From: Pseudomonadota bacterium
GTDB lineage: Bacteria; Pseudomonadota; Alphaproteobacteria; Rhizobiales; Phreatobacteraceae
NCBI GenBank assembly: GCA_023416965.1
Contig: JAEZGJ010000069.1
Span: 1 to 33,053 of the forward strand
Reading direction: 5' to 3'
DNA: 33,053 bases
Position 1 is the first letter of the stretch. Each line of letters opens with the position of its first letter. The translations under genes and the position numbers were made by a program. Of the stretch, positions 1 through 7,822 are shown piece by piece. The notes under the pieces were generated by a model. The model worked only from the letters and a program-made list of their open reading frames with translations, was not told the origin of the DNA and searched no databases.

Positions 1-1187
1 GGATTGCCGCCGAGGCCGCCGCCGAAGAAGTTGAACATGACCCAGCGCTGGCCGTTCGCCCGGTGTCCGGCCATGGAAAGGGCGTTGATCGTGCCGAAGG
101 GCGCCGCGATGGCCCGTTCCGGCACGGCCCTGGCGAGAGCGCCAAAGACGACGCCGATGAGGCGCAGGATGGTCTCGGTATAGCCGGCCATGGGCCGCGG
201 CGCCGTGGCGCCGAGCAGGGTCGTATCCGGCACGACGAAGGTGATGGGCCTCAGGCAACCTGCATTGGCGGGAACATCGGTGAAGACATGCTTGAGCGCG
301 ACGTAGCAGGCGGCGATCGTCGTCGGCACGGAAATGTTGATAGGGCCTGCACAGGGGGGCGAGGAGCGCGAGAAGTCGAGCACCATGGTCTCGCCGGATA
401 TGGTCAGGTCGAGGGCCACCGTCAGCGGCGCGTCGACGATGCCGTCATTGTCGAGCCGGTCCTCGAAGGCATATGTGCCGTCGGGCAGCGCGGCGATGGC
501 CTCCCGCATCAGTGCCTCGGCACGGAGGGAGAAGGCCTCGAAGGCCGCCTCGACGGTGGCCGCGCCATAATGGTCGAGCAGGGCCTGCAGCCGCTTCTCG
601 CCGAGATCGAGGGCGTTGAGCTGGCCGTTGAGGTCGCCCCAGTTGGAGTTCGGCAGGCGCGAATTGGCGGCGAGGATGTCGAGGATGTCCTGGCGCATCT
701 CGCCGGCCGCGACGAGCCGGACCACCGGGATCAGCACGCCCTCCTGGAAGCTCTCCGTCGCCACCGGATTGTAGCCGCCGGGCACGTTGCCGCCGATGTC
801 GAGCCAGTGGCCGGCCGAGGCGAGCCAGCAGAAGAGTTCGCCGTCGCGGAAGACGGGGCGCACCAGGCGGACGTCGTTGAGATGGGTGCCGCCGGCATAG
901 GGGTCGTTGAAGAGGAAGGTGTCGCCGGGCGCCGGGCCGCCCTGCGCCTTCACCTTGTCGATCACCGCCTTCACGGCAAAGGCCATGGCGCCGACGAAGA
1001 TCGGCAGGCCCTTGGTGCCCTGGACGAGGGTGTCCCCGGTGTCGCGGTGGTAGAGGCCGTGGCAGGCGTCGCGCGCCTCGGCGATGATCGGGTTGAAGGC
1101 CGATCGGTAGAGCGTCGCGTCCATCTCGTCGGCGATCTGCTCGAGCCGGCCCTTGAGGACCGCGAGGGTGACAGGATCGAGGGTCAT
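1..1187 (-). CDS. hyuB: Hydantoinase B/oxoprolinase family protein (HyuB-like), 3' end outside window
   Basis: The reading frame starts at the ATG at 1187 and runs off the left edge, so about 395 residues are visible and the C-terminus is missing. Conceptual translation gives the HyuB hallmarks: an N-terminal KGRLEQIADEMDATLYRSAF segment, FNDPYAGGTHLND near residue 90, and GGGLGGNP at the window edge. Family members are one subunit of ATP-dependent N-methylhydantoinase or 5-oxoprolinase enzymes, which open cyclic amides and normally partner with HyuA. No hyuA is visible here; it may lie further downstream. The start overlaps the stop of the upstream lyase gene (ATGA), so the two are translationally coupled. 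Family assignment is firm. The substrate is unknown. Confidence 0.9.
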   Translation of the reverse strand, partial: MTLDPVTLAVLKGRLEQIADEMDATLYRSAFNPIIAEARDACHGLYHRDTGDTLVQGTKGLPIFVGAMAFAVKAVIDKVKAQGGPAPGDTFLFNDPYAGGTHLNDVRLVRPVFRDGELFCWLASAGHWLDIGGNVPGGYNPVATESFQEGVLIPVVRLVAAGEMRQDILDILAANSRLPNSNWGDLNGQLNALDLGEKRLQALLDHYGAATVEAAFEAFSLRAEALMREAIAALPDGTYAFEDRLDNDGIVDAPLTVALDLTISGETMVLDFSRSSPPCAGPINISVPTTIAACYVALKHVFTDVPANAGCLRPITFVVPDTTLLGATAPRPMAGYTETILRLIGVVFGALARAVPERAIAAPFGTINALSMAGHRANGQRWVMFNFFGGGLGGN

Positions 1188-2068
1188 TCCCCGCCCCCGG
1201 CGGCGTCGTAGCGCCGCCCGGCCTCCAGCAGGGCGCTGGTGCCGACGATCTCGGCGAGTTCGTCGAAGGAATACATCTCGTCCCGCACGGCGTCGGAGGA
1301 GCCGTCGGCCCGCAGCGTGTCGTAGAAGCGCCGGGCCGTCTTGGCCATGGCGCGGACGACCCCGGCGGAGAAGACGACGAGGCTGTAGCCCATGGCCTCG
1401 AGGTCCTGGACGGGCGTCATCGGGGTGCGGCCGCCCTCCACCATATTGGCCATGAGCGGGCGGATGCCTCCGAGCTTCTGCGGGACGGAGGCGAGCTCCT
1501 CGCGCGTGCGCGGGGCCTCGACGAAGATGATGTCGGCGCCGGCCTCGGCATAGCGGGCGGCGCGCTCGAAGGCGCGGTCGAAGCCCTCGACGGCGCCGGC
1601 GTCGGTCCGGCCGATGACGAGCATCCCGTTGCGGCGGGCGTCCACCGCCGCCTTGATCTTGCCGATCATCTCCTCAGCCGGCACCACGTCCTTGCCGCGC
1701 AGGTGGCCGCAGCGCTTGGGAAAGGTCTGGTCCTCCATCTGGATGGCGGCCGCCCCTGCCCGCTCGAAGACGCGGACGGTGCGCTGGACGCTGACGGCAT
1801 TGCCGAAGCCGGTATCGCCGTCGACGATGAGCGGCACGTCCACCTTGTCGGCGATGCGGGCGATGACGTCGGCGACCTCGGTCATGGTGGTCAGGCCGAT
1901 ATCGGGCATGCCGAGCCGCGTATAGGCGATGCCGGCGCCGGTCAGGTAGAGCGCCTCGAAGCCGGCGCTGACGGCGATTTCGGCCGTCAGCGGATCGACC
2001 ACGCCGGGTGCGACCAGGACCGGGCGCTGGTCGAGCCGGGCGCGCAGGGTGTCAGCAGGGCGGGTCAT
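1184..2068 (-). CDS. Isocitrate lyase/PEP mutase superfamily lyase
   Basis: This 294-residue protein is a TIM-barrel member of the isocitrate lyase/phosphoenolpyruvate mutase superfamily. Visible motifs are DGDTGFGN (D83 and D85, Mg-binding region), E112 in IQMEDQ, and KRCGH at 118-122. The cysteine in KRCGH is the catalytic-type Cys of the carbon-carbon lyases (isocitrate, methylisocitrate and dimethylmalate lyase); this argues for a lyase over a PEP mutase. The size fits methylisocitrate or dimethylmalate lyases, not the much longer isocitrate lyase. The frame is open upstream to 2329, but that extension overlaps livF and does not look like protein, so the ATG at 2068 was chosen. It lies 61 bases after livF and overlaps hyuB. 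The exact substrate is not decidable from sequence. Confidence 0.88.
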   Translation of the reverse strand: MTRPADTLRARLDQRPVLVAPGVVDPLTAEIAVSAGFEALYLTGAGIAYTRLGMPDIGLTTMTEVADVIARIADKVDVPLIVDGDTGFGNAVSVQRTVRVFERAGAAAIQMEDQTFPKRCGHLRGKDVVPAEEMIGKIKAAVDARRNGMLVIGRTDAGAVEGFDRAFERAARYAEAGADIIFVEAPRTREELASVPQKLGGIRPLMANMVEGGRTPMTPVQDLEAMGYSLVVFSAGVVRAMAKTARRFYDTLRADGSSDAVRDEMYSFDELAEIVGTSALLEAGRRYDAAGGGE

Positions 2069-2129
2069 CGAAAGTCTCCGGCAGGACGCAGGGCAATGGA
2101 ACGGGGGGCAAGGGCGTGTCGGGTCATCG

Positions 2130-2843
2130 TCACAGCCCCAGATAGGCGCGGCGCAGGTCGTCGCTGGCGGCGAGGTCCGCGGCCGGACCCGACAGCGCGA
2201 AGACGCCGTTTTCCAGGATGAAGGCGCGGGAGGCGATCTCCAGCGACTGCACGACGTTCTGCTCGACCAGCAGAACGGCGAGGCCGTCGGCATGGATGCT
2301 CCGGACGAGGGCGAACATTTCCTCGACAAGGAGCGGCGACAGGCCGAGGGAGGGCTCGTCCAGGATGAGCAGCTTCGGTTCGGCCATCAGCCCGCGGCCG
2401 ATGGCGAGCATCTGCTGCTCGCCGCCGGAGAGGGTTCCGGCGAACTGGCCGGTGCGCTCGGCGAGGCGGGGGAAGGTCGCGAAGACCCTGTCGAGATTGG
2501 CGGCGCGCGCCGGCTTGCCGCGCCGGTAGGAGCCGAGGACGAGGTTCTCGCGCACCGTCATGTTGGGGAAGATCTTGCGGCCTTCCGGCACGTGGATCAG
2601 GCCGCGGGATACGATCTCGCCAGGCGTTGCGCGCGTGATGTCGTCACCTAGGAAACGCACCGTGCCGGAGGAGGCCCGCAGGATGCCGGACAGCACCATG
2701 TTCAGCGTCGTCTTGCCCACGCCGTTGGAGCCGAGGACCGCTACGATCTCCCCCGGGGCCACGGTCATCGACAGGCCGCGCAGGATCTCGGTCGCGCCAT
2801 AGCCGGCGACGAGGTTCTCCACGGCGAGGATCGGCTCAGCCAT
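2130..2843 (-). CDS. livF: Branched-chain amino acid-type ABC transporter ATP-binding protein LivF
   Basis: This 237-residue cytoplasmic ATPase of a Liv/HAAT-type importer has Walker A GSNGVGKTT, signature LSGGEQQ, Walker B LLILDEPSLGL and a downstream H-loop region ending in LLVEQN, which is typical of LivF. The ATG at 2843 overlaps the end of livG by 8 bases. It would pair with LivG to drive uptake through LivH and LivM. The substrate of this family ranges from branched-chain amino acids to amides, urea and organic acids. The neighbouring lyase and hydratase genes suggest it is not simply leucine. Confidence 0.93.
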   Translation of the reverse strand: MAEPILAVENLVAGYGATEILRGLSMTVAPGEIVAVLGSNGVGKTTLNMVLSGILRASSGTVRFLGDDITRATPGEIVSRGLIHVPEGRKIFPNMTVRENLVLGSYRRGKPARAANLDRVFATFPRLAERTGQFAGTLSGGEQQMLAIGRGLMAEPKLLILDEPSLGLSPLLVEEMFALVRSIHADGLAVLLVEQNVVQSLEIASRAFILENGVFALSGPAADLAASDDLRRAYLGL

Positions 2844-3576
2844 GGGCGGCCCCCCTCTGCAGGCGGCCGGCGGCGCCGGGGCCGAGATAGGCCTCCACCA
2901 CCGCCGGGTCGGCCACCACCTCGCCCGGCGAGCCGGCGGCGATGAGGCAGCCATTGGCCAGGACGTGGACGTGCTCGCACAGGCTCATCACCGCCTGCAT
3001 GACGTGCTCGATCATCAGGATGGTGACGCCGCTCTCGCGAATGGCGCGGATCACGGGGATGATGTCGCGGATCTCCGAGGGGTTCAGCCCCGCCAGCACC
3101 TCGTCGAGCAGCAGGAGGCGCGGACCGGTGGCGAGGGCGCGAGCGAGTTCCAGCCGCTTGCGTCCCGCCACGGTGAGGGAGGCGGCCGGGCGATCGAGGT
3201 CGGCGAGGCCGACGCTCCGCGCCACGGCCTCCGCATGGGCCATGGCCTCGGCGCGGCCGGGATGGCGCAGATAGGCGCCCACCGCCACGTTCTCCAGCAC
3301 GGTCAGCCCGGCGAAGGGCTGGACGATCTGGAATGTGCGGGCGATGCCGCGCAGCGCCAGCCGTTCCGGCGTCTCGCCGGTGACGTCCTCGCCGGCGAAG
3401 AGCACCCGCCCGGCGCTCGGCGCCTGGAAGCCGGAGACGAGCGTGAACAGCGTCGTCTTGCCCGCGCCGTTCGGGCCGATGAGCCCGGTGATCGACCCTT
3501 CCGGCACCGTCAGGCTGACGTCGCTGACGGCGACGAGGCCGCCGAACCGCTTGGTGAGGCCCTCGACCACCAGCAT
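2836..3576 (-). CDS. livG: Branched-chain amino acid-type ABC transporter ATP-binding protein LivG
   Basis: This 246-residue ABC ATPase has Walker A GPNGAGKTT and Walker B LLLLDEVLAGLNPSE. The signature region reads LTVAGRKRLELARAL in place of a canonical LSGGQ; this variant occurs in a LivG subgroup and does not by itself imply loss of activity. The ATG at 3576 shares one base with the livM stop (TGATG), and the 3' end overlaps livF. The C-terminal EAYLG stretch is typical of LivG. It belongs to the five-gene transporter operon 2130-6750. Confidence 0.93.
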   Translation of the reverse strand: MLVVEGLTKRFGGLVAVSDVSLTVPEGSITGLIGPNGAGKTTLFTLVSGFQAPSAGRVLFAGEDVTGETPERLALRGIARTFQIVQPFAGLTVLENVAVGAYLRHPGRAEAMAHAEAVARSVGLADLDRPAASLTVAGRKRLELARALATGPRLLLLDEVLAGLNPSEIRDIIPVIRAIRESGVTILMIEHVMQAVMSLCEHVHVLANGCLIAAGSPGEVVADPAVVEAYLGPGAAGRLQRGAAHG

Positions 3577-4577
3577 CACTGCCCTCCCCTGCCCTTTAGG
3601 AGGCCGATGAGGCCGCGCGGCGCGAAGGCGATGACCAGGATCAGCAGCACGCCGTAGACGACGAGGTCGACGCCGGGCACGGCGGAGCCGAAGGCGGCGT
3701 GAATGACGGTCTTGGCCGCCTCCCCGAGGCCGATCAGCGCCATGGCGCCGATGAGCGGGCCGAAGACGGTGCCGATGCCGCCGACGATGGGGGCGAGCAA
3801 CGCCTCCACGGAGATCCAGGCGCCATAGGCGATATTGGCGTCCACATAGAGGAATTTCTGGGTGTAAAGCGCGCCGGCGACCGCCGTCACCGCGGCGGAG
3901 AGCGTGATGGCCTTCAGCTTGACCGCCAGCGTGTCGACGCCGAGGGCGCGGGCGGCATCCTCGTTCTCGCGCACCGCCACCAGCCAGGCGCCAAAGCGCG
4001 AGCGCTCCAGCACCCGGTTGAGAACGAGCACCACGGCGACGAAGGCGAGCGCGAGATAGAAGAAGGCGGCGGGGGCCTCGAACTGCATCTGGCCGAAGCC
4101 GATGCGCAGCGGCACCAGCGTGCCGGCGGCGCCGCCGGTGATGGGCGCGGCATTGGCGAGGATGCGGAAGACTTCGGCGAAGGCCAGCGTCACCAGCGCG
4201 AAATAGGAGCCGCGCAGGCGGGCGCGGAAGGCGAGCAGCCCGATCACCGCCCCGACGAGGCCGCCCAGCGCCATGGCGGCGGGCAGCGCCGCCCAGGCAT
4301 TGACGCCGTAGCGGGTCTGCAGCACCGCCTGGGCATAGGCGCCGGTGCCGAAGAAGGCGGCATGGCCGAAGGAGAACTGGCCGCCATAGCCGCCGGCAAT
4401 GTTCCAGCCCTGGGCGGCGAGGGCGATGATCAGGATGAAGATCATCAGGTTGTAGAATGTGTTGGCGCCGGCGAAGAGCCCGGCCCCGACGAGCACCGGC
4501 ACGGCGAGCGGCAGGGCCGCCAGCACGGCGATGGCGGCGAGGATCGGACGGTAGGCGGCGAAGGCCCCGGAACTCAT
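3576..4577 (-). CDS. livM: Branched-chain amino acid-type ABC transporter permease LivM
   Basis: This 333-residue, highly hydrophobic inner-membrane permease has several predicted membrane helices. The LivM signatures GYGGQFSFGHAAFFGTGAYA near residue 65 and a C-terminal PIVGGIGTVFGPLIGA loop are present; the latter is the EAA-like loop contacting the ATPases. The ATG at 4577 overlaps the livH stop (ATGA). The frame stays open much further upstream across livH, but that translation is arginine-rich and non-natural, so the later start was chosen. Confidence 0.93.
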   Translation of the reverse strand: MSSGAFAAYRPILAAIAVLAALPLAVPVLVGAGLFAGANTFYNLMIFILIIALAAQGWNIAGGYGGQFSFGHAAFFGTGAYAQAVLQTRYGVNAWAALPAAMALGGLVGAVIGLLAFRARLRGSYFALVTLAFAEVFRILANAAPITGGAAGTLVPLRIGFGQMQFEAPAAFFYLALAFVAVVLVLNRVLERSRFGAWLVAVRENEDAARALGVDTLAVKLKAITLSAAVTAVAGALYTQKFLYVDANIAYGAWISVEALLAPIVGGIGTVFGPLIGAMALIGLGEAAKTVIHAAFGSAVPGVDLVVYGVLLILVIAFAPRGLIGLLKGRGGQ

Positions 4578-5455
4578 GCCCTGGCTCCGAACAGGCCGGT
4601 CGGCCGGACGAGCAGCACAAGGATGAAGATGAGGAAGATGCCGATCTGGCCGAGGCTCTCGCCGAGATAGAGGCCCGACAGGCTCTCGACGACGCCGATC
4701 ACGAGCCCACCGAGCAGCGCCCCCGCGATGGACCCCATGCCGCCGAGCACCACCACGGTGAAGGCGACGAGGACGAAGGCGTTGCCGACGCGCGGATTGA
4801 CGTAGAAGGACGGCATCAGCAGGCAGGCCGCGACCGCCAGCGTGGCGGCGCCGAGGCCGAAGGTCACCGCGTAGATGTGGTTGACGTCGATACCGACAAG
4901 GGACGCGCCGAGCTTCTCCTTCGCCACCGCCCTGATCGCCTTGCCGGTATCGGTCAGGGCGAGGATGGCCCAGAGGCCGGCCGCGACAAGGATGGCGACG
5001 CCGAAGCCGATGACCCGCGGCAGCGACAAGAGGGCGAAACCGAGGTCCACCACGGAGAAGGAATAGTCCAGGGTCAGCGCCCGCGTGTCCGATCGGAAGA
5101 CCGCAAGAAGCAGGTTCTCGATGACGATCGACAGGCCGAGCGTGACGAGGAGGATGGCGCCGTCGTCGTTGCGGCTGGCCGGCGAGATGACGAATCGCTG
5201 CAGGCCGTAGCCGAAGGCGAAGAAGAGCGGCGTCAGCGGCAGGATGGCGAGATAGGGGTCGACGCCGAAGCCGAGATGGGCCACCAGCACCGCGAACATG
5301 GCCAGCGTCAGCATGGCGCCGTGGGCGAAGTTGATGATATGCAGCACGCCGTAGACGAGGGTGAGGCCGAGGGCGACCAGCGCATAGACGGCGCCGGTCA
5401 GGAGGCCGTTGAGGACGGCCTCGAGCACGATCTGCGGCGGATAGGACCTGAACAC
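4574..5455 (-). CDS. livH: Branched-chain amino acid-type ABC transporter permease LivH
   Basis: This 293-residue multi-helix permease has the LivH hallmarks GLTLVYGVLHIINFAHGAML near residue 33 and VVLGGMGSIAGALLGGLVIG near residue 240. The start is a GTG at 5455; no good ATG lies near the expected N-terminus (MFRSYPPQIVLEAVLNGL after initiation). It follows the binding-protein gene after 77 bases that contain a strong hairpin (5483-5510), and it overlaps livM by 4 bases. Confidence 0.92.
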   Translation of the reverse strand: MFRSYPPQIVLEAVLNGLLTGAVYALVALGLTLVYGVLHIINFAHGAMLTLAMFAVLVAHLGFGVDPYLAILPLTPLFFAFGYGLQRFVISPASRNDDGAILLVTLGLSIVIENLLLAVFRSDTRALTLDYSFSVVDLGFALLSLPRVIGFGVAILVAAGLWAILALTDTGKAIRAVAKEKLGASLVGIDVNHIYAVTFGLGAATLAVAACLLMPSFYVNPRVGNAFVLVAFTVVVLGGMGSIAGALLGGLVIGVVESLSGLYLGESLGQIGIFLIFILVLLVRPTGLFGARA

Positions 5456-5482
5456 GGGAGAGAAACCTCACCGGCATGATAA

Positions 5483-5510
5483 CCCCGCGGCGGGCGAACC
5501 GGCCGCGGGG
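5483..5510 (-). terminator. Intercistronic hairpin between binding-protein gene and livH
   Basis: A perfect inverted repeat has CCCCGCGGC at 5483-5491 and GCCGCGGGG at 5502-5510, with a 10-base loop. On the minus strand it is followed by TTATCAT, not a run of T, so it is at most a partial terminator. In Liv-type operons a hairpin here commonly lets the binding protein be made in excess by stabilising its mRNA 3' end or attenuating read-through. That role is inferred. Confidence 0.55.
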
Positions 5511-5532
5511 CGGGAATGCGGGACGGCGGCCG

Positions 5533-6750
5533 TCAGCCGGTCACGGGGAAGACGGGTTTCGCGTCGGCGAAGGCGTCGGGGAAGATCACCTTGATGTCGC
5601 CGTTCTGCACCTGGGTGTTGACCGGGGCGGCGGCGGTGTTCTGGCCGTTCTCGAACTTCGTCGCCCCATACGGCATGATGTGGTCGGCGAAGGTGGAGGC
5701 GGCCATCGCCTCGATGATCTTGATCCGGTCGCGCGAGCCCGCCCGCTCGACGGCATCGGCCACAAGCCGAACCGAGGAATAGTTCAGCGGCACATTGTAG
5801 AGCCAGAAGCGGCCCATGGCCTCGACCTGCTTGCGCAGCTCGGCCGTCTTCGGCTTGCGCGGATCGGCCCAGTGATTGCAGTCCATGACGTTGTTGGCTG
5901 CGTCCGGGAATTCCTTGACGAAGCGGAAGTTCGAGGCCGCGCCGTTCAGCACCGCATAGATGCCCTTCGGACGGATGCGCTGCTGCTGCATGGTGCGCGC
6001 CAGCAGCACGAACTCGCCATAGTAGCTCGACGGGATGACGAGATCGGGGTTCAGGGCGCGGATGCGGAGCGCGACATTGGACATGTCGCGCGCCGGCGTC
6101 GGATGCGGGATCGTCTCGAGGATCTGGAAGCCGAGGGCCGAGAGGCGGTCGTTCATCAGCTTGGCGAGGCCGGTGCCGAAGAGGCCGTCCTCGTGCACCA
6201 GCACCACGGTCTTCGCGGGCTTGCCGGCGGCGTCGTTCAGCTTGACGAGGTTCTCGATGGCGGCGCGGGTGACCGCACCGAAGCCGGGGCCGAAGCGTAA
6301 GGTGTTCTTCAGGCCGCGCGAGACGATCTGGTCGGAGACGCCGACATCGACCGCATAGGCGATGTCGTAGCGGGAAGCGGCCTGCGATGCGGCGAGGCAG
6401 ATGGGTGAGGCGAAGCCGCCGACGATGGCGGAAACGCCCTCGGCATGCATCTTCTCCACCTCCTGGCTGCCGGCCTCCGGGTTGGAGCGGGCATCGCCGA
6501 AGACCATCTCGATCATCGCGCCGCCGAGCGACTTGATGCCGCCGGCCTTGTTGATCTCGTCGATGGCGAGCTGGGCGCCCAGCCGGCCATATTCGCCATC
6601 CTGGGCGAGAGCGCCGGTGACGGGCTGGAGGATGCCGAGCTTCACCACCGGGGCCTGTGCCCTGACGAGGCCCGGTGCGGCGAGGAGGGCGGCGCCGGCG
6701 GCACCGGTCTTCAGGAGGCTACGTCGCGTCGTTGCAGTCCAGTCGGTCAT
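5533..6750 (-). CDS. Liv-type ABC transporter substrate-binding protein, Tat signal
   Basis: This 405-residue periplasmic binding protein is of the leucine-binding (peripla_BP_6) fold. The N-terminus has a twin-arginine motif, TTRRSLLKTG, then a hydrophobic stretch and LVRAQA, a likely signal-peptidase site near residue 32. The mature part begins with VKLGILQPVTGALAQDG, typical of the family, and carries FGDARSNPEAG and VHEDGLFGTGLA segments. The frame is open upstream to 6903, but the Tat signal places the start at the ATG at 6750. It is the first transporter gene, 89 bases after the GntR gene. Export through Tat suggests folding before export. The ligand is unknown. Confidence 0.92.
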   Translation of the reverse strand: MTDWTATTRRSLLKTGAAGAALLAAPGLVRAQAPVVKLGILQPVTGALAQDGEYGRLGAQLAIDEINKAGGIKSLGGAMIEMVFGDARSNPEAGSQEVEKMHAEGVSAIVGGFASPICLAASQAASRYDIAYAVDVGVSDQIVSRGLKNTLRFGPGFGAVTRAAIENLVKLNDAAGKPAKTVVLVHEDGLFGTGLAKLMNDRLSALGFQILETIPHPTPARDMSNVALRIRALNPDLVIPSSYYGEFVLLARTMQQQRIRPKGIYAVLNGAASNFRFVKEFPDAANNVMDCNHWADPRKPKTAELRKQVEAMGRFWLYNVPLNYSSVRLVADAVERAGSRDRIKIIEAMAASTFADHIMPYGATKFENGQNTAAAPVNTQVQNGDIKVIFPDAFADAKPVFPVTG

Positions 6751-6839
6751 GGTGGCTGGTCTCCGTCCGTTACACTCTGGAAGCGGCAGGCGTTGATCGC
6801 CCGCTCGTGTGGTCATCAGCGGCGCCCGGGGCGCCAGGC

Positions 6840-7646
6840 TCAATCGTGGGCGTCCGCTCCGTTGAGGCCGACGCCCATGCGCAGGCGCTCCACCGGCGAC
6901 CACAGGCGGTCGCCGCCGGAATCGATACGCACGAGGTCCATCTGGAACGAGTAGCGGTCCGGCCGGTAGAATGCCGCCAGATGCTCGATACCGCGCCGCT
7001 TCACATCGAAAACGACACGGTTCAGAGCAAGGAGCGGCGCGCCGATATCGACACCGAGCGCCTCGGCAATGTCGGGCCCGGCGAGCGCCGCGGTGATGGT
7101 CTGGGTGGCGCGGTCCACCTTGACGCCGGACCTCTCGATGAGCGTGAGCAGCGGCTGGGCGCCGAGTTCGGCCTCCGTATAGGTCGTGCCGATGCGCTGC
7201 GGCACATGGGTGACGAGATAGGAGAAGGGCTCGCCGTCGATGATGCGGACCCGCACAGACCGCTGCACGCGCTCGCCGGGCTCGAGCTTCAGCGCCTCGG
7301 CGACATCGGGATTGGCCTCGACATAGCCGAACTGCAGCAGGCGGACGTCGGTGGACCGGCCCATCTCGACCAGATGGGCGAGCGCGTTCGACAGGTCTGC
7401 GACGATCGGTCGCTTGATCATCCGGGCGGTGATGAAGGTTCCCGCACCCGGCCGGCGCGAGATCAGCCCTTCCCGCTCAAGTTCGGCGAGGGCCCGGCGG
7501 ATCGTGACCCTGGATACGTCGTGGAGGCCGGCGAGATCGGGCTCGGAGGGAAGGCGCGTGCCCGGTGTCAGCTCGCCGGAGGAAATCCTGTCCCTCAACG
7601 TCAGATAGACGCGCCGCGTTTTCGATGTTTCGATCGCTTCCGCCAT
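6840..7646 (-). CDS. GntR family (HutC-type) transcriptional regulator
   Basis: This 268-residue regulator has an N-terminal winged helix (about residues 10-75, with GTRLPSEPDLAGLHDVSR and TIRRALAELEREGLI, then RPGAGTFI) and a C-terminal UTRA effector domain (about 95-240, with EPFSYLVTHVPQ and AFYRPDRYSFQ). HutC-subfamily members bind small ligands, often the substrate or an intermediate of the pathway they control. The ATG at 7646 has a strong purine-rich ribosome-binding site, GGGAGAGAGG. It is divergent from the leuC-like gene and leads the transporter operon, so it probably controls both directions from 7647-7822. Confidence 0.92.
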   Translation of the reverse strand: MAEAIETSKTRRVYLTLRDRISSGELTPGTRLPSEPDLAGLHDVSRVTIRRALAELEREGLISRRPGAGTFITARMIKRPIVADLSNALAHLVEMGRSTDVRLLQFGYVEANPDVAEALKLEPGERVQRSVRVRIIDGEPFSYLVTHVPQRIGTTYTEAELGAQPLLTLIERSGVKVDRATQTITAALAGPDIAEALGVDIGAPLLALNRVVFDVKRRGIEHLAAFYRPDRYSFQMDLVRIDSGGDRLWSPVERLRMGVGLNGADAHD

Positions 7647-7748
7647 GACCTCTCTCCCTCTCAGGCCGGGAGTCGCACCGGGGCGCCTTGGCGTGGTCCC
7701 GTTGTTGAGTGGTGCGACGGTCAGCATTTGTCTGCCAGCCTGTTCGAT

Positions 7749-7794
7749 GGATAGAGATAGCGAAGTTTCGAGCTTTGTCTATCCTATGATACAA
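7749..7794. promoter_or_regulatory. Putative GntR operator and leuC-like promoter in the divergent intergenic region
   Basis: Within the 176-base gap between the GntR and leuC-like starts, two symmetric elements overlap. One is GGATAGA (7749-7755) facing TCTATCC (7778-7784), perfect 7-base arms. The other is TTGTCT (7775-7780) facing ATACAA (7789-7794), matching at 5 of 6 positions, which resembles GntR-family operators. TATGAT at 7785-7790 is a good -10 hexamer for the leuC-like gene, predicting transcription from about 7797. No convincing -35 was found. A regulator bound here would cover the -10 element. Operator identity is inference. Confidence 0.45.
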
Positions 7795-7822
7795 TGTTCG
7801 TCCGTCAAGCATCGTCGTGGAG

